Shown one piece after another: positions 1-8,309 of a DNA stretch of 64,000 nucleotides (its first letter is position 1; the number at the start of each line of letters is the position of its first letter). A program made the translations under genes and the position numbers. The DNA is from Phenylobacterium sp. (GTDB taxonomy: Bacteria > Pseudomonadota > Alphaproteobacteria > Caulobacterales > Caulobacteraceae), in assembly GCF_030693625.1 (NCBI RefSeq), contig NZ_JAUYAF010000027.1:1-64000 (forward strand), given 5' to 3'. A model generated the notes under the pieces. That model was not told the origin of the DNA, did not search any database, and was given only the letters and a program-made list of their open reading frames with translations.

Positions 1-381
1 CGCGGCCTCGCGGGCCGCCTGCTCAGCGGCCTGGCGGGCCTGGTGTTCGCGGGCGAGTTCGATGGCGCGCTGACGGGCGCGTTGTTCCTCAGCCGAGAGA
101 TTACCGTCGGCGGTGGGGCCGCCGGCCGGACGTGGCGCCGAAGGGGCCGGCGGGGTGAACACCCGCTTCTCGGCCGGAGACGGCGCGGCCAGATTGCCTG
201 GCGGGGCCGTGTGGGTGCGGGCGCGCTTGGTCTCGACGACCACGGTCTTGGACCGGCCGTGGCTGAAGCTCTGCTTCACCGTACCCGCGCTCACCGACCC
301 TGCGACGCCACGCGGCTTCAGGGTTAGAGGTGTGCGTCCGCCAGGGGCGGGGGGCCGGCCGTTGTCGTTGTCGTCGCTCAT
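1..381 (-). CDS. infB: Translation initiation factor IF-2, N-terminal part (partial at left edge)
   Basis: Only the first 127 codons are in the window; the gene continues beyond base 1. IF-2 is the GTPase that places initiator tRNA on the 30S subunit. The start at 381 gives MSDDNDN, followed by the conserved N-terminal stretch TLKPRG (about residues 19-24) and [16 protein letters not shown] (about 35-50), both typical of alphaproteobacterial IF-2. After that comes low-complexity Ala/Arg/Glu-rich sequence from about residue 95, as expected for the variable N-domain; the G domain lies outside. It is the last gene of the rimP-nusA-ylxR-infB series, 85 bases after ylxR. Reading frames on the opposite strand here are shadows. 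Confidence 0.9.
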   Translation of the reverse strand, partial: MSDDNDNGRPPAPGGRTPLTLKPRGVAGSVSAGTVKQSFSHGRSKTVVVETKRARTHTAPPGNLAAPSPAEKRVFTPPAPSAPRPAGGPTADGNLSAEEQRARQRAIELAREHQARQAAEQAAREAA

Positions 382-466
382 GCGCTCGCTTTACATACCG
401 GCCGGGCGTTCCGACCACGTTCAATAGCTTTAGGCGCGCGGAACGAAATTCGTTCCGCCCGCCTCT

Positions 467-1105
467 TCAGGGCTCCTCGCGCCAACTCTCGGGAAGGAGC
501 GGGCGGAAGCCAGATAGACGGTGGACATCGAAAGTCCACTGATCGGCGCCGCGCCCCGCAAGGAAGGCGGTGTGTATCACATTCTCTCCGCCCAAGGCCA
601 AACCCAATTCCTCATTGGAATAGAGTCCGAGAAGCTTGGGCGCGCGCGGTGACTTGCGGGCCACATTGAGGATCTTGCGGCGACCGTCCTGCGCGCCGTC
701 GGCGGCCTCGATCACCCAGGCCGCGCGGCCGGCGTTCAGCGCGGCAGCGACCTTTTCGTAGCCTGAGATAAGATCGCCCGCCCGCTTGGCAAGGCCCAGC
801 CCGTCCAGGACGCGCCGCCGCAGCAGGCTGTCCACCTGGTCGGCGAGGTCGGGACTGGCGCTCAGCTTGGCCTTGGCGGAGCGGGAAAACAGCCCCTTGC
901 GCGCCGCGGTCTCCACCGAAGCGCGATCGGCGGCGACCCACATTCCCCGGCCCGGCAGCTTGCGCGCCAGGTCTGGGACCACGACCCCGCCCGGACCCGC
1001 CACGAAGCGGATCAGGCGCTCCTCGGCCATCACCTCGCCCGTGACGATGTCGCGCCGCTCGCGCGCGACCTGCGCCAGGGTGGTGGGGACGGTAGAGGCG
1101 GTCAC
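467..1105 (-). CDS. ylxR: YlxR/DUF448 family nucleic-acid-binding protein
   Basis: 212 aa. The N-terminal half is the YlxR (DUF448) fold: a VTGE motif near residue 22, then LIRFVAGP, VPDLARKLPGRGMWV (about 42-57) and a basic segment. The second half (about 98-185) resembles a ribosomal L7Ae/L30e-like domain, which is the two-domain form found in alphaproteobacteria. YlxR proteins bind RNA, and the Bacillus homologue (RnpM) is reported to bind RNase P RNA. The usual Cys before VTGE is Asp here. The GTG start at 1105 lies 8 bases after the nusA stop, so the two are probably cotranscribed. Function in this group is inferred from family and operon only. Confidence 0.85.
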   Translation of the reverse strand: MTASTVPTTLAQVARERRDIVTGEVMAEERLIRFVAGPGGVVVPDLARKLPGRGMWVAADRASVETAARKGLFSRSAKAKLSASPDLADQVDSLLRRRVLDGLGLAKRAGDLISGYEKVAAALNAGRAAWVIEAADGAQDGRRKILNVARKSPRAPKLLGLYSNEELGLALGGENVIHTAFLAGRGADQWTFDVHRLSGFRPLLPESWREEP

Positions 1106-1113
1106 GCTGAGGC

Positions 1114-2862
1114 TTACGCCTCCTCGTTGTCGGCGGGCGGCGCTGCTTGTTCAGCCCCGGGCTCGACTTCGGCCTCGACGGGCGCGGCGGTCTGAGCCCC
1201 ACGAACACCGAAAACCTGCTCCTCTTCCGAGAGCTCGACCTGGGCCACTTCCTGGGCTTCCGGCTCGGGCGGGGCCTCGACCCAGCCCATCACCACGCGG
1301 GCGCGCATGATCAGGGCCTCGGCGTCGGCCGCGTCCAGGTTGAAGGCTTCCAGGATGCCCGGCTCGCGAACCCGGTCGCCGTCCTTGCTCTCGAACCAGC
1401 CGCGCAGATCGTCGGGGATCAGGCCGGCCAGGTCCTCGACGGTCTTCACATCGCCGGCGCCCAGGGCCACGGCGACCGGCAGGGTGACGCCCTCGATCTC
1501 CAGCAGGCTGTCCTCGACGCCGTATTCGCGGCGCTTGGCGTCCAGTTCGGCGGCTTCCTTCTCCAGGAAGTCGCGGGCGCGGGCCTGGATTTCCTCAGCG
1601 GTGTCCTCGTCGAAGCCCTCGATGGCGGCGACTTCGGCGTTCTCGACATAGGCGACATCTTCAACCGAGGCGAAGCCCTCGGTGACCAGCAGCTGGGCGA
1701 TGACCTCGTCGACGTCCAGGGCTTCCTGGAACAGGGCGGTGCGCTCGGTGAACTCGCGCTGACGGCGCTCGCTCTCCTGGCTCTCGGTCATGATGTCGAT
1801 CTGCCAGCCGGTCAGCTGGCTGGCGAGGCGGACGTTCTGGCCGCGACGGCCGATGGCGAGGCTGAGCTGCTCGTCGGGAACGACGACTTCGACGCGCTCG
1901 TCCTCCTCGTCCATGACGACCTTGGAGACTTCGGCGGGGGCCAGACCGTTGACGATGAAGGTCGCCTCGTCCGGGCTCCACTGGATGATGTCGATCTTCT
2001 CGCCCTGCAGCTCGGCCACCACCGCCTGCACGCGCGAACCGCGCATGCCGACGCAGGCGCCGACGGGGTCGATGGAGCTGTCGTTGGAGACCACGGCCAT
2101 CTTGGCGCGCGAGCCCGGATCGCGGGCCACAGCGCGGATCTCGATGACGCCGTCGTACACTTCAGGAACTTCCTGGGCGAACAGCTTGGCCATGAAGCCG
2201 CCGTGGGCGCGGGACAGCAGGATCTGCGGGCCCTTGGTCTCGCGGCGGACGTCGTAGATGTAGCAGCGGATCCGGTCGCCGATGTTGAAGTTCTCGCGCG
2301 GGATCGACTGGTCGCGGCGCATGATGCCTTCGCCGCGGCCCAGGTCGACCACGGTGTTGCCGTACTCGACCCGCTTGACCACGCCGTTGACGATCTCGCC
2401 CACGCGGTCCTTGAACTCTTCGTGCTGGCGCTCACGCTCGGCTTCGCGGACCTTGCCGGTCACCACCTGGCGGGCCATCTGGGTCTGGACCCGGCCGAAC
2501 TCGAAGGGCGGCAGGACCTCTTCGTAGGTCTTGCCGACGAAGGCGTCCTTGTCGACGCTGAGGGCTTCCTTCAGGCGGCGCGACCCCATGGGCTCGCTGG
2601 GACCGTCCTCGCTGTCCTCGGCTTCATAGACCAGGTCATCGGGGATCACGGTGATCACGCGCTTGATGATGGTCTCACCGGTCTTGGGATCGATATGGAC
2701 CCGGATGTCGTGCTCGGCGCCGTAGCGCGAGCGAGCGCCCTTCTGGATCGCCTCCTCGATCGCCTCGATGACGATCTCCTTGTCGATCGACTTCTCGCGG
2801 GCCACGGCCTCGGCGATCTGCAGGAGTTCAAGCCGGTTGGCTGAAATGCCGGTCAGGCTCAT
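1114..2862 (-). CDS. nusA: Transcription termination/antitermination factor NusA
   Basis: 582 aa, longer than E. coli NusA. The N-terminal RNA-polymerase-binding domain comes first, then an S1 domain (about 135-205, with [11 protein letters not shown]), then two KH domains (about 235-345, including [12 protein letters not shown] and [13 protein letters not shown]). C-terminal acidic repeats follow (about 370-540) and a Pro/Glu/Ala-rich tail. NusA binds paused polymerase, promotes hairpin-dependent termination and takes part in rRNA antitermination. The ATG lies 4 bases after the rimP stop. Because NusA can act on terminators, the hairpin just upstream of rimP (3442-3471) may be an autoregulatory site. 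Confidence 0.97.
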   Translation of the reverse strand: MSLTGISANRLELLQIAEAVAREKSIDKEIVIEAIEEAIQKGARSRYGAEHDIRVHIDPKTGETIIKRVITVIPDDLVYEAEDSEDGPSEPMGSRRLKEALSVDKDAFVGKTYEEVLPPFEFGRVQTQMARQVVTGKVREAERERQHEEFKDRVGEIVNGVVKRVEYGNTVVDLGRGEGIMRRDQSIPRENFNIGDRIRCYIYDVRRETKGPQILLSRAHGGFMAKLFAQEVPEVYDGVIEIRAVARDPGSRAKMAVVSNDSSIDPVGACVGMRGSRVQAVVAELQGEKIDIIQWSPDEATFIVNGLAPAEVSKVVMDEEDERVEVVVPDEQLSLAIGRRGQNVRLASQLTGWQIDIMTESQESERRQREFTERTALFQEALDVDEVIAQLLVTEGFASVEDVAYVENAEVAAIEGFDEDTAEEIQARARDFLEKEAAELDAKRREYGVEDSLLEIEGVTLPVAVALGAGDVKTVEDLAGLIPDDLRGWFESKDGDRVREPGILEAFNLDAADAEALIMRARVVMGWVEAPPEPEAQEVAQVELSEEEQVFGVRGAQTAAPVEAEVEPGAEQAAPPADNEEA

Positions 2863-2866
2863 GATC

Positions 2867-3418
2867 TTAGTCCTCTTGCTCGGGCGTCTGTTGCGGGGTG
2901 TCGGCCAGCCGTGCGGCGCGCTCGTCGGCGCCGCGCTTCATCAGCTGGTCGGTCAGGATCAGTTTGGCCTCAACGATCCAGGCGAAGGGCACCAAGGCGG
3001 TCTCCGCCTCTCCTTCCAGATCGATGGCGACATTGTCGTTCTCGACGCCGGCCAGCATGCCGCGGAAGCGTTTGCGGCCGTCGGCGACGCGGTCGAGTTC
3101 GAGGCGGGCCTCATGGCCCTCATAGTTGGCGAAGTCCTTCATCCGGGTCAGCGGACGGTCGACCCCGGGGGAGGAGACTTCCAGGGTGTATTCGCCGCTG
3201 ATCGGATCGGCGGCGTCCATCACCTCGGAGATGGCGCGCGACAGCTTGGCGCAGTCCTCGACGATCATCTCGCCGTCGGGGGTCTCGGCCATGATCTGCA
3301 GGCGCCGGGCGTGCTCGCCGCCCATCAGGCGCAGGCGGACGATCTCGTATCCCGAGGCCTGCGCCACCGGGTCCAGCAGCTCCAGGAGCGATTTATCTTC
3401 TGCGGTCTTGCCTCGCAT
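2867..3418 (-). CDS. rimP: Ribosome maturation factor RimP
   Basis: 183 aa. RimP binds the 30S subunit and assists its late assembly. The N-terminal domain contains [21 protein letters not shown] (about 43-63) and the conserved [13 protein letters not shown] (about 79-91), the family signature. The C-terminal SH3-like domain follows, with [15 protein letters not shown]. The acidic/Gln tail after residue 170 is a lineage feature. It is the first gene of the nusA operon. The start at 3418 leaves only 23 bases to the U-tract of an intrinsic terminator, so the operon is either read through that terminator or started immediately after it. Confidence 0.95.
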   Translation of the reverse strand: MRGKTAEDKSLLELLDPVAQASGYEIVRLRLMGGEHARRLQIMAETPDGEMIVEDCAKLSRAISEVMDAADPISGEYTLEVSSPGVDRPLTRMKDFANYEGHEARLELDRVADGRKRFRGMLAGVENDNVAIDLEGEAETALVPFAWIVEAKLILTDQLMKRGADERAARLADTPQQTPEQED

Positions 3419-3441
3419 AGGCTCGGCGGCTCTCCGGCAAC

Positions 3442-3471
3442 AAAAAAGCGGCCGGGCCGAAGCCTGCCGCT
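3442..3471 (-). terminator. Intrinsic terminator directly upstream of rimP
   Basis: Read on the minus strand, AGCGGC (3471-3466) pairs with GCCGCT (3452-3447). Inside is a GGC-TTCG-GCC mini-stem, and after it a run of six T (3447-3442). It ends transcripts from the upstream kinase-like gene and could also attenuate rimP-nusA. Just upstream, GGCGCT (3481-3476) can pair with AGCGC at 3486-3490 or with AGCGCC at 3505-3510, giving alternative folds. Confidence 0.75.
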
Positions 3472-3524
3472 CATAGGCGCTATCCAGCGCTTACGGACGA
3501 TGTGAGCGCCTCTATAGCACTCCC

Positions 3525-4061
3525 TCAGGACCTTGTCAGCCCCAGGGCGCGCGCCATCTCCGCGGCGATCTCGGCGGGTCCGGCCGTGCTGAAGATGCGG
3601 ATGTCGCCCTGGTCAAGATAGTCGGCGAAACGGCGGGGGAACTTGGCGGCCTCGCGCTCGGGCTCGAGACCGATGCCCCGACCAAGCTGGCGAGCGACGA
3701 CGATGCGGGTCGCGGCCTCCAGGTCTTCACAAGGAAGTAGACGGATCGAGGTTCCGGTCGCCCTCACCCCGGCCTGGTTGGCCGCCAGCAGGCCGGGCGG
3801 GGTCTCACGCGCCAGGAAGCCGGAGGAGAGCGGGACCACCGCGGTCTCAGAAAGCTCTTCCACCAGAGTCGCGAACAGAGCGGCGTTCAACTCGACGTAG
3901 CGGAGATAGCCCTGGTCCTGGATCACACCGCCGATATCGCCGATGCGGGCCATAAATTCCTGGTCAAGGTCCAGGAAGGGGCAGCCCAGCAGGCGGGCCA
4001 GTTCGCCCCCCGCCGTGGTCTTGCCGACTCCGCCGGGCCCGATGATGAAGATGCGCGGCAT
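3525..4061 (-). CDS. Shikimate kinase-like P-loop protein
   Basis: 178 aa from the ATG at 4061. An upstream in-frame start (4130) would add a tail without family resemblance, so I prefer MPRIFIIG. A Walker A loop GPGGVGKTT lies at residues 8-16 and an LDLDQEF segment near 33-39 matches the DxD region of shikimate kinases. The rest follows the small nucleoside-monophosphate-kinase fold in size. The usual substrate-binding Arg/Gly pattern of AroK is not obvious, so the substrate is uncertain. It lies upstream of rimP in the same direction and is separated from it by the terminator at 3442-3471. Confidence 0.65.
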   Translation of the reverse strand: MPRIFIIGPGGVGKTTAGGELARLLGCPFLDLDQEFMARIGDIGGVIQDQGYLRYVELNAALFATLVEELSETAVVPLSSGFLARETPPGLLAANQAGVRATGTSIRLLPCEDLEAATRIVVARQLGRGIGLEPEREAAKFPRRFADYLDQGDIRIFSTAGPAEIAAEMARALGLTRS

Positions 4062-4172
4062 GGACGCAGAGCCTGCCCACGCCGGGGATCGCGTCAAGCA
4101 GGCCTTTATCCGCCGCACCGAATAGTCCAAAGACCGCGGCTACTTCCCTGTGTGTGAAAAGGCCATCTCCCC

Positions 4173-4742
4173 ATGGACATTTCCAAGATCTCGGTGGGCT
4201 TCAATCCGCCGTACGACGTCAACGCCATCATCGAGATTCCGCAAGGCGGGGAACCGGTGAAGTATGAACTCGATAAGGAAAGCGGCGCGATCTATGTCGA
4301 CCGCTTCCTGCACACCGCCATGTTCTATCCGGGCAATTACGGCTTCGTACCCCACACCCTTTCGGGGGACGGCGACCCGATGGACATCCTGGTGGTGGGG
4401 CCCACCCCGGTGGTGCCCGGCGCGATCATCCGCTGCCGCCCGATCGGCTGCCTGATGATGGTGGACGAGGCCGGCAACGACGAAAAGATCCTCGCCGTGC
4501 CGGTGGACAAGCTGCACCCCTTCTATGCGGGACTGGACAGCTGGCGCGGCCTGCCCTCGATCCTCACCGAGCAGATCGCCCACTTCTTCCAGCACTACAA
4601 GGACCTGGAAAAGGGCAAGTCGGTCGAGATCGTCCGCTGGGCCGATCCGGAAGAGACGGGCGAGCTGATCCGCCAGGGCATCGAGCTGAACACCAAGGTG
4701 GAGGCTGAGAAGGCCGCCGCCAAGCTCAAGCAACTGAAGTAG
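4173..4742 (+). CDS. ppa: Inorganic pyrophosphatase
   Basis: 189 aa, soluble family I pyrophosphatase, which hydrolyses PPi to two phosphates and drives biosynthetic reactions in the cytoplasm. Signatures seen: EIPQGGEPVKYELDKESG (about 21-38), YPGNYGFVP (about 52-60) and the metal-binding DGDPMDILV (about 66-74), plus KILAVPVDK (about 104-112). Length fits the family, with a slightly longer Lys/Ala-rich tail. It is monocistronic on the plus strand. Its stop abuts the stop of the convergent trmB with no spacer. Confidence 0.96.
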   Translation: MDISKISVGFNPPYDVNAIIEIPQGGEPVKYELDKESGAIYVDRFLHTAMFYPGNYGFVPHTLSGDGDPMDILVVGPTPVVPGAIIRCRPIGCLMMVDEAGNDEKILAVPVDKLHPFYAGLDSWRGLPSILTEQIAHFFQHYKDLEKGKSVEIVRWADPEETGELIRQGIELNTKVEAEKAAAKLKQLK

Positions 4743-5414
4743 TCAGGCCCTCACGAAGTCCAGGAACACCGGCGCGCAGTCGCCCAGGCGCTTTTCCTCA
4801 TAGCGCGTGGTGATGTGGTCGGCGGGCGGGACGCGCCAGTCATCGGCGCGTTCCGCCGGCCAGGCGAACTGGCCGCCGGCCAGCACCCGCTCCAGGGTCC
4901 AGTCGGCATAGTCGGCCCAGTCGGTGGCGAAGCGCAGTCGGCCGCCGGGTTTCAGCAGCCGCGCCAGCTCGGCGATCGTCTCGGCCTGGATCAGGCGGCG
5001 CTTGTTGTGGCGCGCCTTGGGCCAGGGATCGGGGAACAGGACAAACACACGGTCCAGGCAGGCGTCGGGCATCCGCGCCATCAGATCGCGCACATCGTTG
5101 TCATGGATGCGCACGTTCCGGAGGCCCGCCTCCTCCACATGCCGCAGGGCGCTGGCGACGCCGTTGAGGAACGGCTCGGCGCCGATGATCAGGGTGTCGG
5201 GGGATCGCGCGGCCTGGGCCGCCATGTGCTCGCCGCCGCCGAACCCGATCTCCAGCCAGACCTCGCGCGCGTCGGGCAGCAGGGTCTTGGGGTCGAAGTT
5301 CTCCAGCGGCGCGCGGACCTGCGGCAGCAAGCTGTCCATCAGGGCGGCCTGGCGCGGCTTGATCGGCCGCGACTTGAGGCGGCCGAAGGACCGGAGGGGT
5401 GGGTGGCTATCCAT
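4743..5414 (-). CDS. trmB: tRNA (guanine-N7-)-methyltransferase
   Basis: 223 aa. It forms m7G46 in tRNA from S-adenosylmethionine. The SAM-binding loop EIGFGGGEHM is at about 52-61, and the family signature FPDPWPKARHNKRR at about 127-140; the C-terminus has TRYEEKRL, involved in tRNA contact. The start at 5414 gives MDSHPPLRSFGRLKSRPIK, a normal N-terminus for alphaproteobacterial TrmB (RxKxR-type segment). It lies downstream of metK, the enzyme making its methyl donor, separated only by a small DUF1232 gene. This metK-trmB neighbourhood is conserved in related bacteria. Confidence 0.95.
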   Translation of the reverse strand: MDSHPPLRSFGRLKSRPIKPRQAALMDSLLPQVRAPLENFDPKTLLPDAREVWLEIGFGGGEHMAAQAARSPDTLIIGAEPFLNGVASALRHVEEAGLRNVRIHDNDVRDLMARMPDACLDRVFVLFPDPWPKARHNKRRLIQAETIAELARLLKPGGRLRFATDWADYADWTLERVLAGGQFAWPAERADDWRVPPADHITTRYEEKRLGDCAPVFLDFVRA

Positions 5415-5424
5415 GCCGCGCCCT

Positions 5425-5808
5425 CTAGCCCAGCCGCACGTGGCGAGCCAGCAGCATCCCGCCTGCGATGACGAAGGCCAGCCAGATGAGGATCACGGCG
5501 CCGGCCGCGATCTTGCTCACCGGTCGGCGCGCAGCGGCCTCGGCGGCGGCGCGGTGATCGTCCATCACCCGGGCCGGGATCAAGCGGATCGCCAGCCAAA
5601 GGCCGAGCGGGACCAGAACCAGATCGTCGAGATACCCCAGGAGCGGGATGAAGTCGGGGATGAGGTCGATCGGCGACAGGGCGTAGGCCGCAACGGCCAG
5701 ACCCAGCAGCTTGGCGGCGACCGGCGTGCGTGGGTCACGCGCCGCCAGCCAGACGGCGTGGGCGTCTCGACGCAGCGAGAACGCCCAGCGCCGGAGCGCC
5801 TCGATCAG
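5425..5808 (-). CDS. DUF1232 (YkvA-like) small membrane protein
   Basis: About 127 aa. The DUF1232 signature [21 protein letters not shown] sits near residues 43-63 and a C-terminal membrane helix (about 103-122) follows. Role unknown; family members are small inner-membrane proteins. No ATG, GTG or TTG fits the beginning of the domain. The frame can begin with CTG at 5808-5806, which overlaps the metK stop (CTCTGATC). An identical junction occurs at tsaB. A start further upstream inside metK is possible but would add non-conserved sequence. The gene is translationally linked to metK and ends 10 bases before trmB. Confidence 0.7.
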   Translation of the reverse strand: MIEALRRWAFSLRRDAHAVWLAARDPRTPVAAKLLGLAVAAYALSPIDLIPDFIPLLGYLDDLVLVPLGLWLAIRLIPARVMDDHRAAAEAAARRPVSKIAAGAVILIWLAFVIAGGMLLARHVRLG

Positions 5809-7025
5809 AGGGCGGCCCGCAGCTTTTCCACGAGGTCGGTCTTCTCCCAGGAGAAGCCGCCGTCCTTGTCGGGCGTGCGGCCGAAGTGGCCGTAGGCCGC
5901 GGTGCGGGCGTAGATCGGCTTGTTGAGGCCGAGGTGCTCGCGGATGGCGCGCGGCGTGGCGCCGCCCACCAGTTCGGGAAGGATCTTTTCCAGCTTGGCC
6001 GCGTCGACTTCGCCGGTCTCGTGCAGATCGACATAGAAGGAGAGCGGGTTGGCGACGCCGATGGCGTAGCTGATCTGAATGGTGCACTTCCGGGCCAGGC
6101 CCGCGGCCACCACGTTCTTGGCCAGGTAGCGGCAGAGATAGGCCGCCGAACGGTCAACCTTGGTCGGGTCCTTGCCGGAGAAGGCGCCGCCGCCATGCGG
6201 GGCCGCCCCGCCGTAGGTGTCGACGATGATCTTGCGGCCCGTCAGGCCCGCGTCGCCGTCCGGCCCGCCGATCAGGAACTTGCCGGTCGGGTTGACGTGC
6301 CACTTGGTCTTCTTGGTCACCAGGCCGTCGGGGAAGACGCCGAGGACGTAAGGCTTGATCAGCTCGAGGATGCGCTTCGACGAGGCGGTGTTCTCGCCGA
6401 TCTTCTTGGCGTGCTGGGTGGAGACCACGATCTGCAACACCTCGACCGGGCGGCCGTCCTGATACAGCAGGGTCACCTGGCTCTTGGCGTCGGGCTCCAG
6501 GCCCTTGGCCTCGCCCGAGTGGCGCACGGCGGCCAGCTTGCTGAGGATATTGTGCGAATACTGCAGGGTGGCCGGCATCAGTTCCGGCGTCTCGTCGCAG
6601 GCGTAGCCGAACATGATGCCCTGGTCGCCGGCGCCTTCGTCCTTCTTGTTGGACGAGTCCACGCCCTGGGCGATGTCGGCCGACTGGGCGTGCAGGTGGT
6701 TGGCGAACTTCGCCTTCTGCCAGTGGAAGCCCTTCTGCTCGTAGCCGATGTCCTTGACCGCGGCGCGCACCAGCGGCTCCAGGGTGCCAAGGATATCCTT
6801 GGTCATCTGCTTGTTCTCGGCCTTGGAGGCGCCCGGCTTGCCGGCGCGGACTTCACCGGCCAGCACGATGCGGTTGGTGGTCACCAGGGTCTCGCAGGCG
6901 ACGCGGGCCTCGGGCTCCGCGGCCAGGAAGGCGTCGACCACGGTGTCGGAGATGCGGTCGGCGACCTTGTCGGGATGGCCTTCGGAAACGCTTTCCGAGG
7001 TGAAGATGTAGGAGGAACGGCTCAA
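5805..7025 (-). CDS. metK: S-adenosylmethionine synthetase
   Basis: 406 aa. It makes S-adenosylmethionine from methionine and ATP in the cytoplasm. Seen: the N-terminal [11 protein letters not shown] (about 10-20), the [12 protein letters not shown] hexapeptide region (about 131-142), and the P-loop-like [19 protein letters not shown] (about 278-296). Length and start ([13 protein letters not shown]) match alphaproteobacterial enzymes. It heads metK-DUF1232-trmB. About 70 bases upstream lies an AT-rich 18-bp palindrome (7093-7110) that is a good operator candidate for methionine-cycle control. Confidence 0.97.
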   Translation of the reverse strand: MSRSSYIFTSESVSEGHPDKVADRISDTVVDAFLAAEPEARVACETLVTTNRIVLAGEVRAGKPGASKAENKQMTKDILGTLEPLVRAAVKDIGYEQKGFHWQKAKFANHLHAQSADIAQGVDSSNKKDEGAGDQGIMFGYACDETPELMPATLQYSHNILSKLAAVRHSGEAKGLEPDAKSQVTLLYQDGRPVEVLQIVVSTQHAKKIGENTASSKRILELIKPYVLGVFPDGLVTKKTKWHVNPTGKFLIGGPDGDAGLTGRKIIVDTYGGAAPHGGGAFSGKDPTKVDRSAAYLCRYLAKNVVAAGLARKCTIQISYAIGVANPLSFYVDLHETGEVDAAKLEKILPELVGGATPRAIREHLGLNKPIYARTAAYGHFGRTPDKDGGFSWEKTDLVEKLRAAL

Positions 7026-7092
7026 GTGAAGGCTCCGGAAAATGCGCGAGCGCCGCGTGCGGGAGCGGCGATCTGGAAGGTCGCGGAAATCC

Positions 7093-7110
7093 TATAAAGA
7101 AATCTTTATA
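7093..7110. promoter_or_regulatory. AT-rich palindrome in the metK leader, candidate operator
   Basis: TATAAAGA-AA-TCTTTATA, perfect 8-bp arms around a 2-bp centre, in otherwise very GC-rich DNA. It is 68 bases from the metK start and 149 from the divergent MraY-like gene. Position and form fit a dimeric regulator such as the ArsR-type SahR known to control SAM-cycle genes in Proteobacteria; the identity of the regulator is inferred. Confidence 0.6.
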
Positions 7111-7258
7111 TCCCGCAAGCGGGGCCGCGCCCCGGGCGACGGTTTAACCCTGACCCTCTACCGCCGGATGAATCGGCGGCGAGCAGGCGATTCCCCTTTG
7201 TCGGTGAATTCCGGCGCGCGCTAGAACGGGCTCTCCGGTCACCTCGGACTTCACACGC

Positions 7259-8305
7259 ATGCTGAGCTGGATCCACGCGAACCTCGGACAGGCCTGGGGA
7301 CCGCTGCGCCTGTTTGAGTCCTTCTTTTTCCTGGCCGCCATCGGCTTCGCGGTGAGCGCGCTCGCCACCTGGGTCGCGCTGCCCCGCCTCTGGTCGCGCC
7401 TGCCCACCGACCGGGGCCGCGCCTTCGCGGTCAACGCTGAGATGAGCGTCGGCAAGCCGATCAGCGCGGGCCTGATCTTCGTCAGCATCTTCTGCGTCGC
7501 CTGCCTGATCTTCGTGCCCTTTGGAGCCCGCTGCCTGCTGACCCTGCCGCTCATGCTGGCGGCCATGCTGGTGGGCTACTTCGATGACCGGCGGGGCGGC
7601 TTCTCGGAGTACCAGCTGGCCGTCATGGACCTGGCGATCGCCCTGGGCGCCGCCATGGTGATCTATGGCTTCATGCCCGCCACCATCTGGCTGCCGGGCT
7701 GGAAAGGGGTCCTGACCCTTGGCCCCTGGCTCTCCATTCCCCTGGGCACCGCCATCATCTGGCTGTCCATCAACGCCACCAACTGTTCGGACGGCGTGGA
7801 CGGGGTCTCGGGCAGCCTGACAGGCACAGCCATCCTGTTGCTGGGCGGCCTGCTCTATGCGGTGATCGGCAACGAGGTGGTGGCCGGCCACCTCAACATC
7901 CCGGTCAGCGCCGAAGGGGCGAGTTGGGCGATCATGGCCTTCCTGATGGTGGGCTGCGTCGCGGGCTACCTCTGGTACAACGCCGCTCCCAGTCTGGTGC
8001 TGATGGGCGACGCCGGGTCCCGGCCGCTTGGCCTGCTGATCGGCATGCTGGTGGTGGCCACCAACAATCCACTGTTCCTGCTGCTGGTGGGCTCGGTGAT
8101 CCTGCTGAACGGCGCGACTGGCCTGGTGAAGGTGGCCCTGCTGCGGTTCTTCGGCCTGAAGATCCTGGCGGGCATCCGCTTTCCCCTGCACGACCACTGC
8201 CGGAAGGAGCTGGGCTGGTCCAACACCCAGGTGCTGGTGCGGTTCATGCTGGTGCACCTGGGCCTCTCGGCCCTGCTGGTGATCCTGGCCCTGAAGGTCC
8301 GCTAG
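7259..8305 (+). CDS. MraY-like phospho-N-acetylmuramoyl-pentapeptide transferase paralogue
   Basis: 348 aa, polytopic membrane protein (about ten helices) of the MraY/WecA (PNPT) superfamily, which transfers a phospho-sugar to undecaprenyl phosphate. The catalytic-region motifs are present: YFDDRRG (about 103-109), NATNCSDGVDG (about 176-186) and MGDAGSRPLG (about 249-258). The late loop reads FPLHDHCRKELGW rather than the HHH motif of canonical MraY, so it is divergent. It is not in a division and cell-wall cluster; neighbours are metK (divergent) and an amidotransferase (convergent). It may serve a second lipid-linked sugar pathway or be an alternative MraY. Confidence 0.75.
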   Translation: MLSWIHANLGQAWGPLRLFESFFFLAAIGFAVSALATWVALPRLWSRLPTDRGRAFAVNAEMSVGKPISAGLIFVSIFCVACLIFVPFGARCLLTLPLMLAAMLVGYFDDRRGGFSEYQLAVMDLAIALGAAMVIYGFMPATIWLPGWKGVLTLGPWLSIPLGTAIIWLSINATNCSDGVDGVSGSLTGTAILLLGGLLYAVIGNEVVAGHLNIPVSAEGASWAIMAFLMVGCVAGYLWYNAAPSLVLMGDAGSRPLGLLIGMLVVATNNPLFLLLVGSVILLNGATGLVKVALLRFFGLKILAGIRFPLHDHCRKELGWSNTQVLVRFMLVHLGLSALLVILALKVR

Positions 8306-8309
8306 CGGG

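Noticed and set aside
1147..2844. A 565-codon open frame on the plus strand opposite nusA
   Set aside because: It is the mirror of nusA; its protein is a monotonous Gly/Asp/Leu/Ala composition with no domain, which is expected from GC-rich third positions.
7026..7258. SAM-II or SAM/SAH riboswitch before metK
   Set aside because: I could not find the pseudoknot consensus of either; the only clear signal is the DNA palindrome at 7093-7110.
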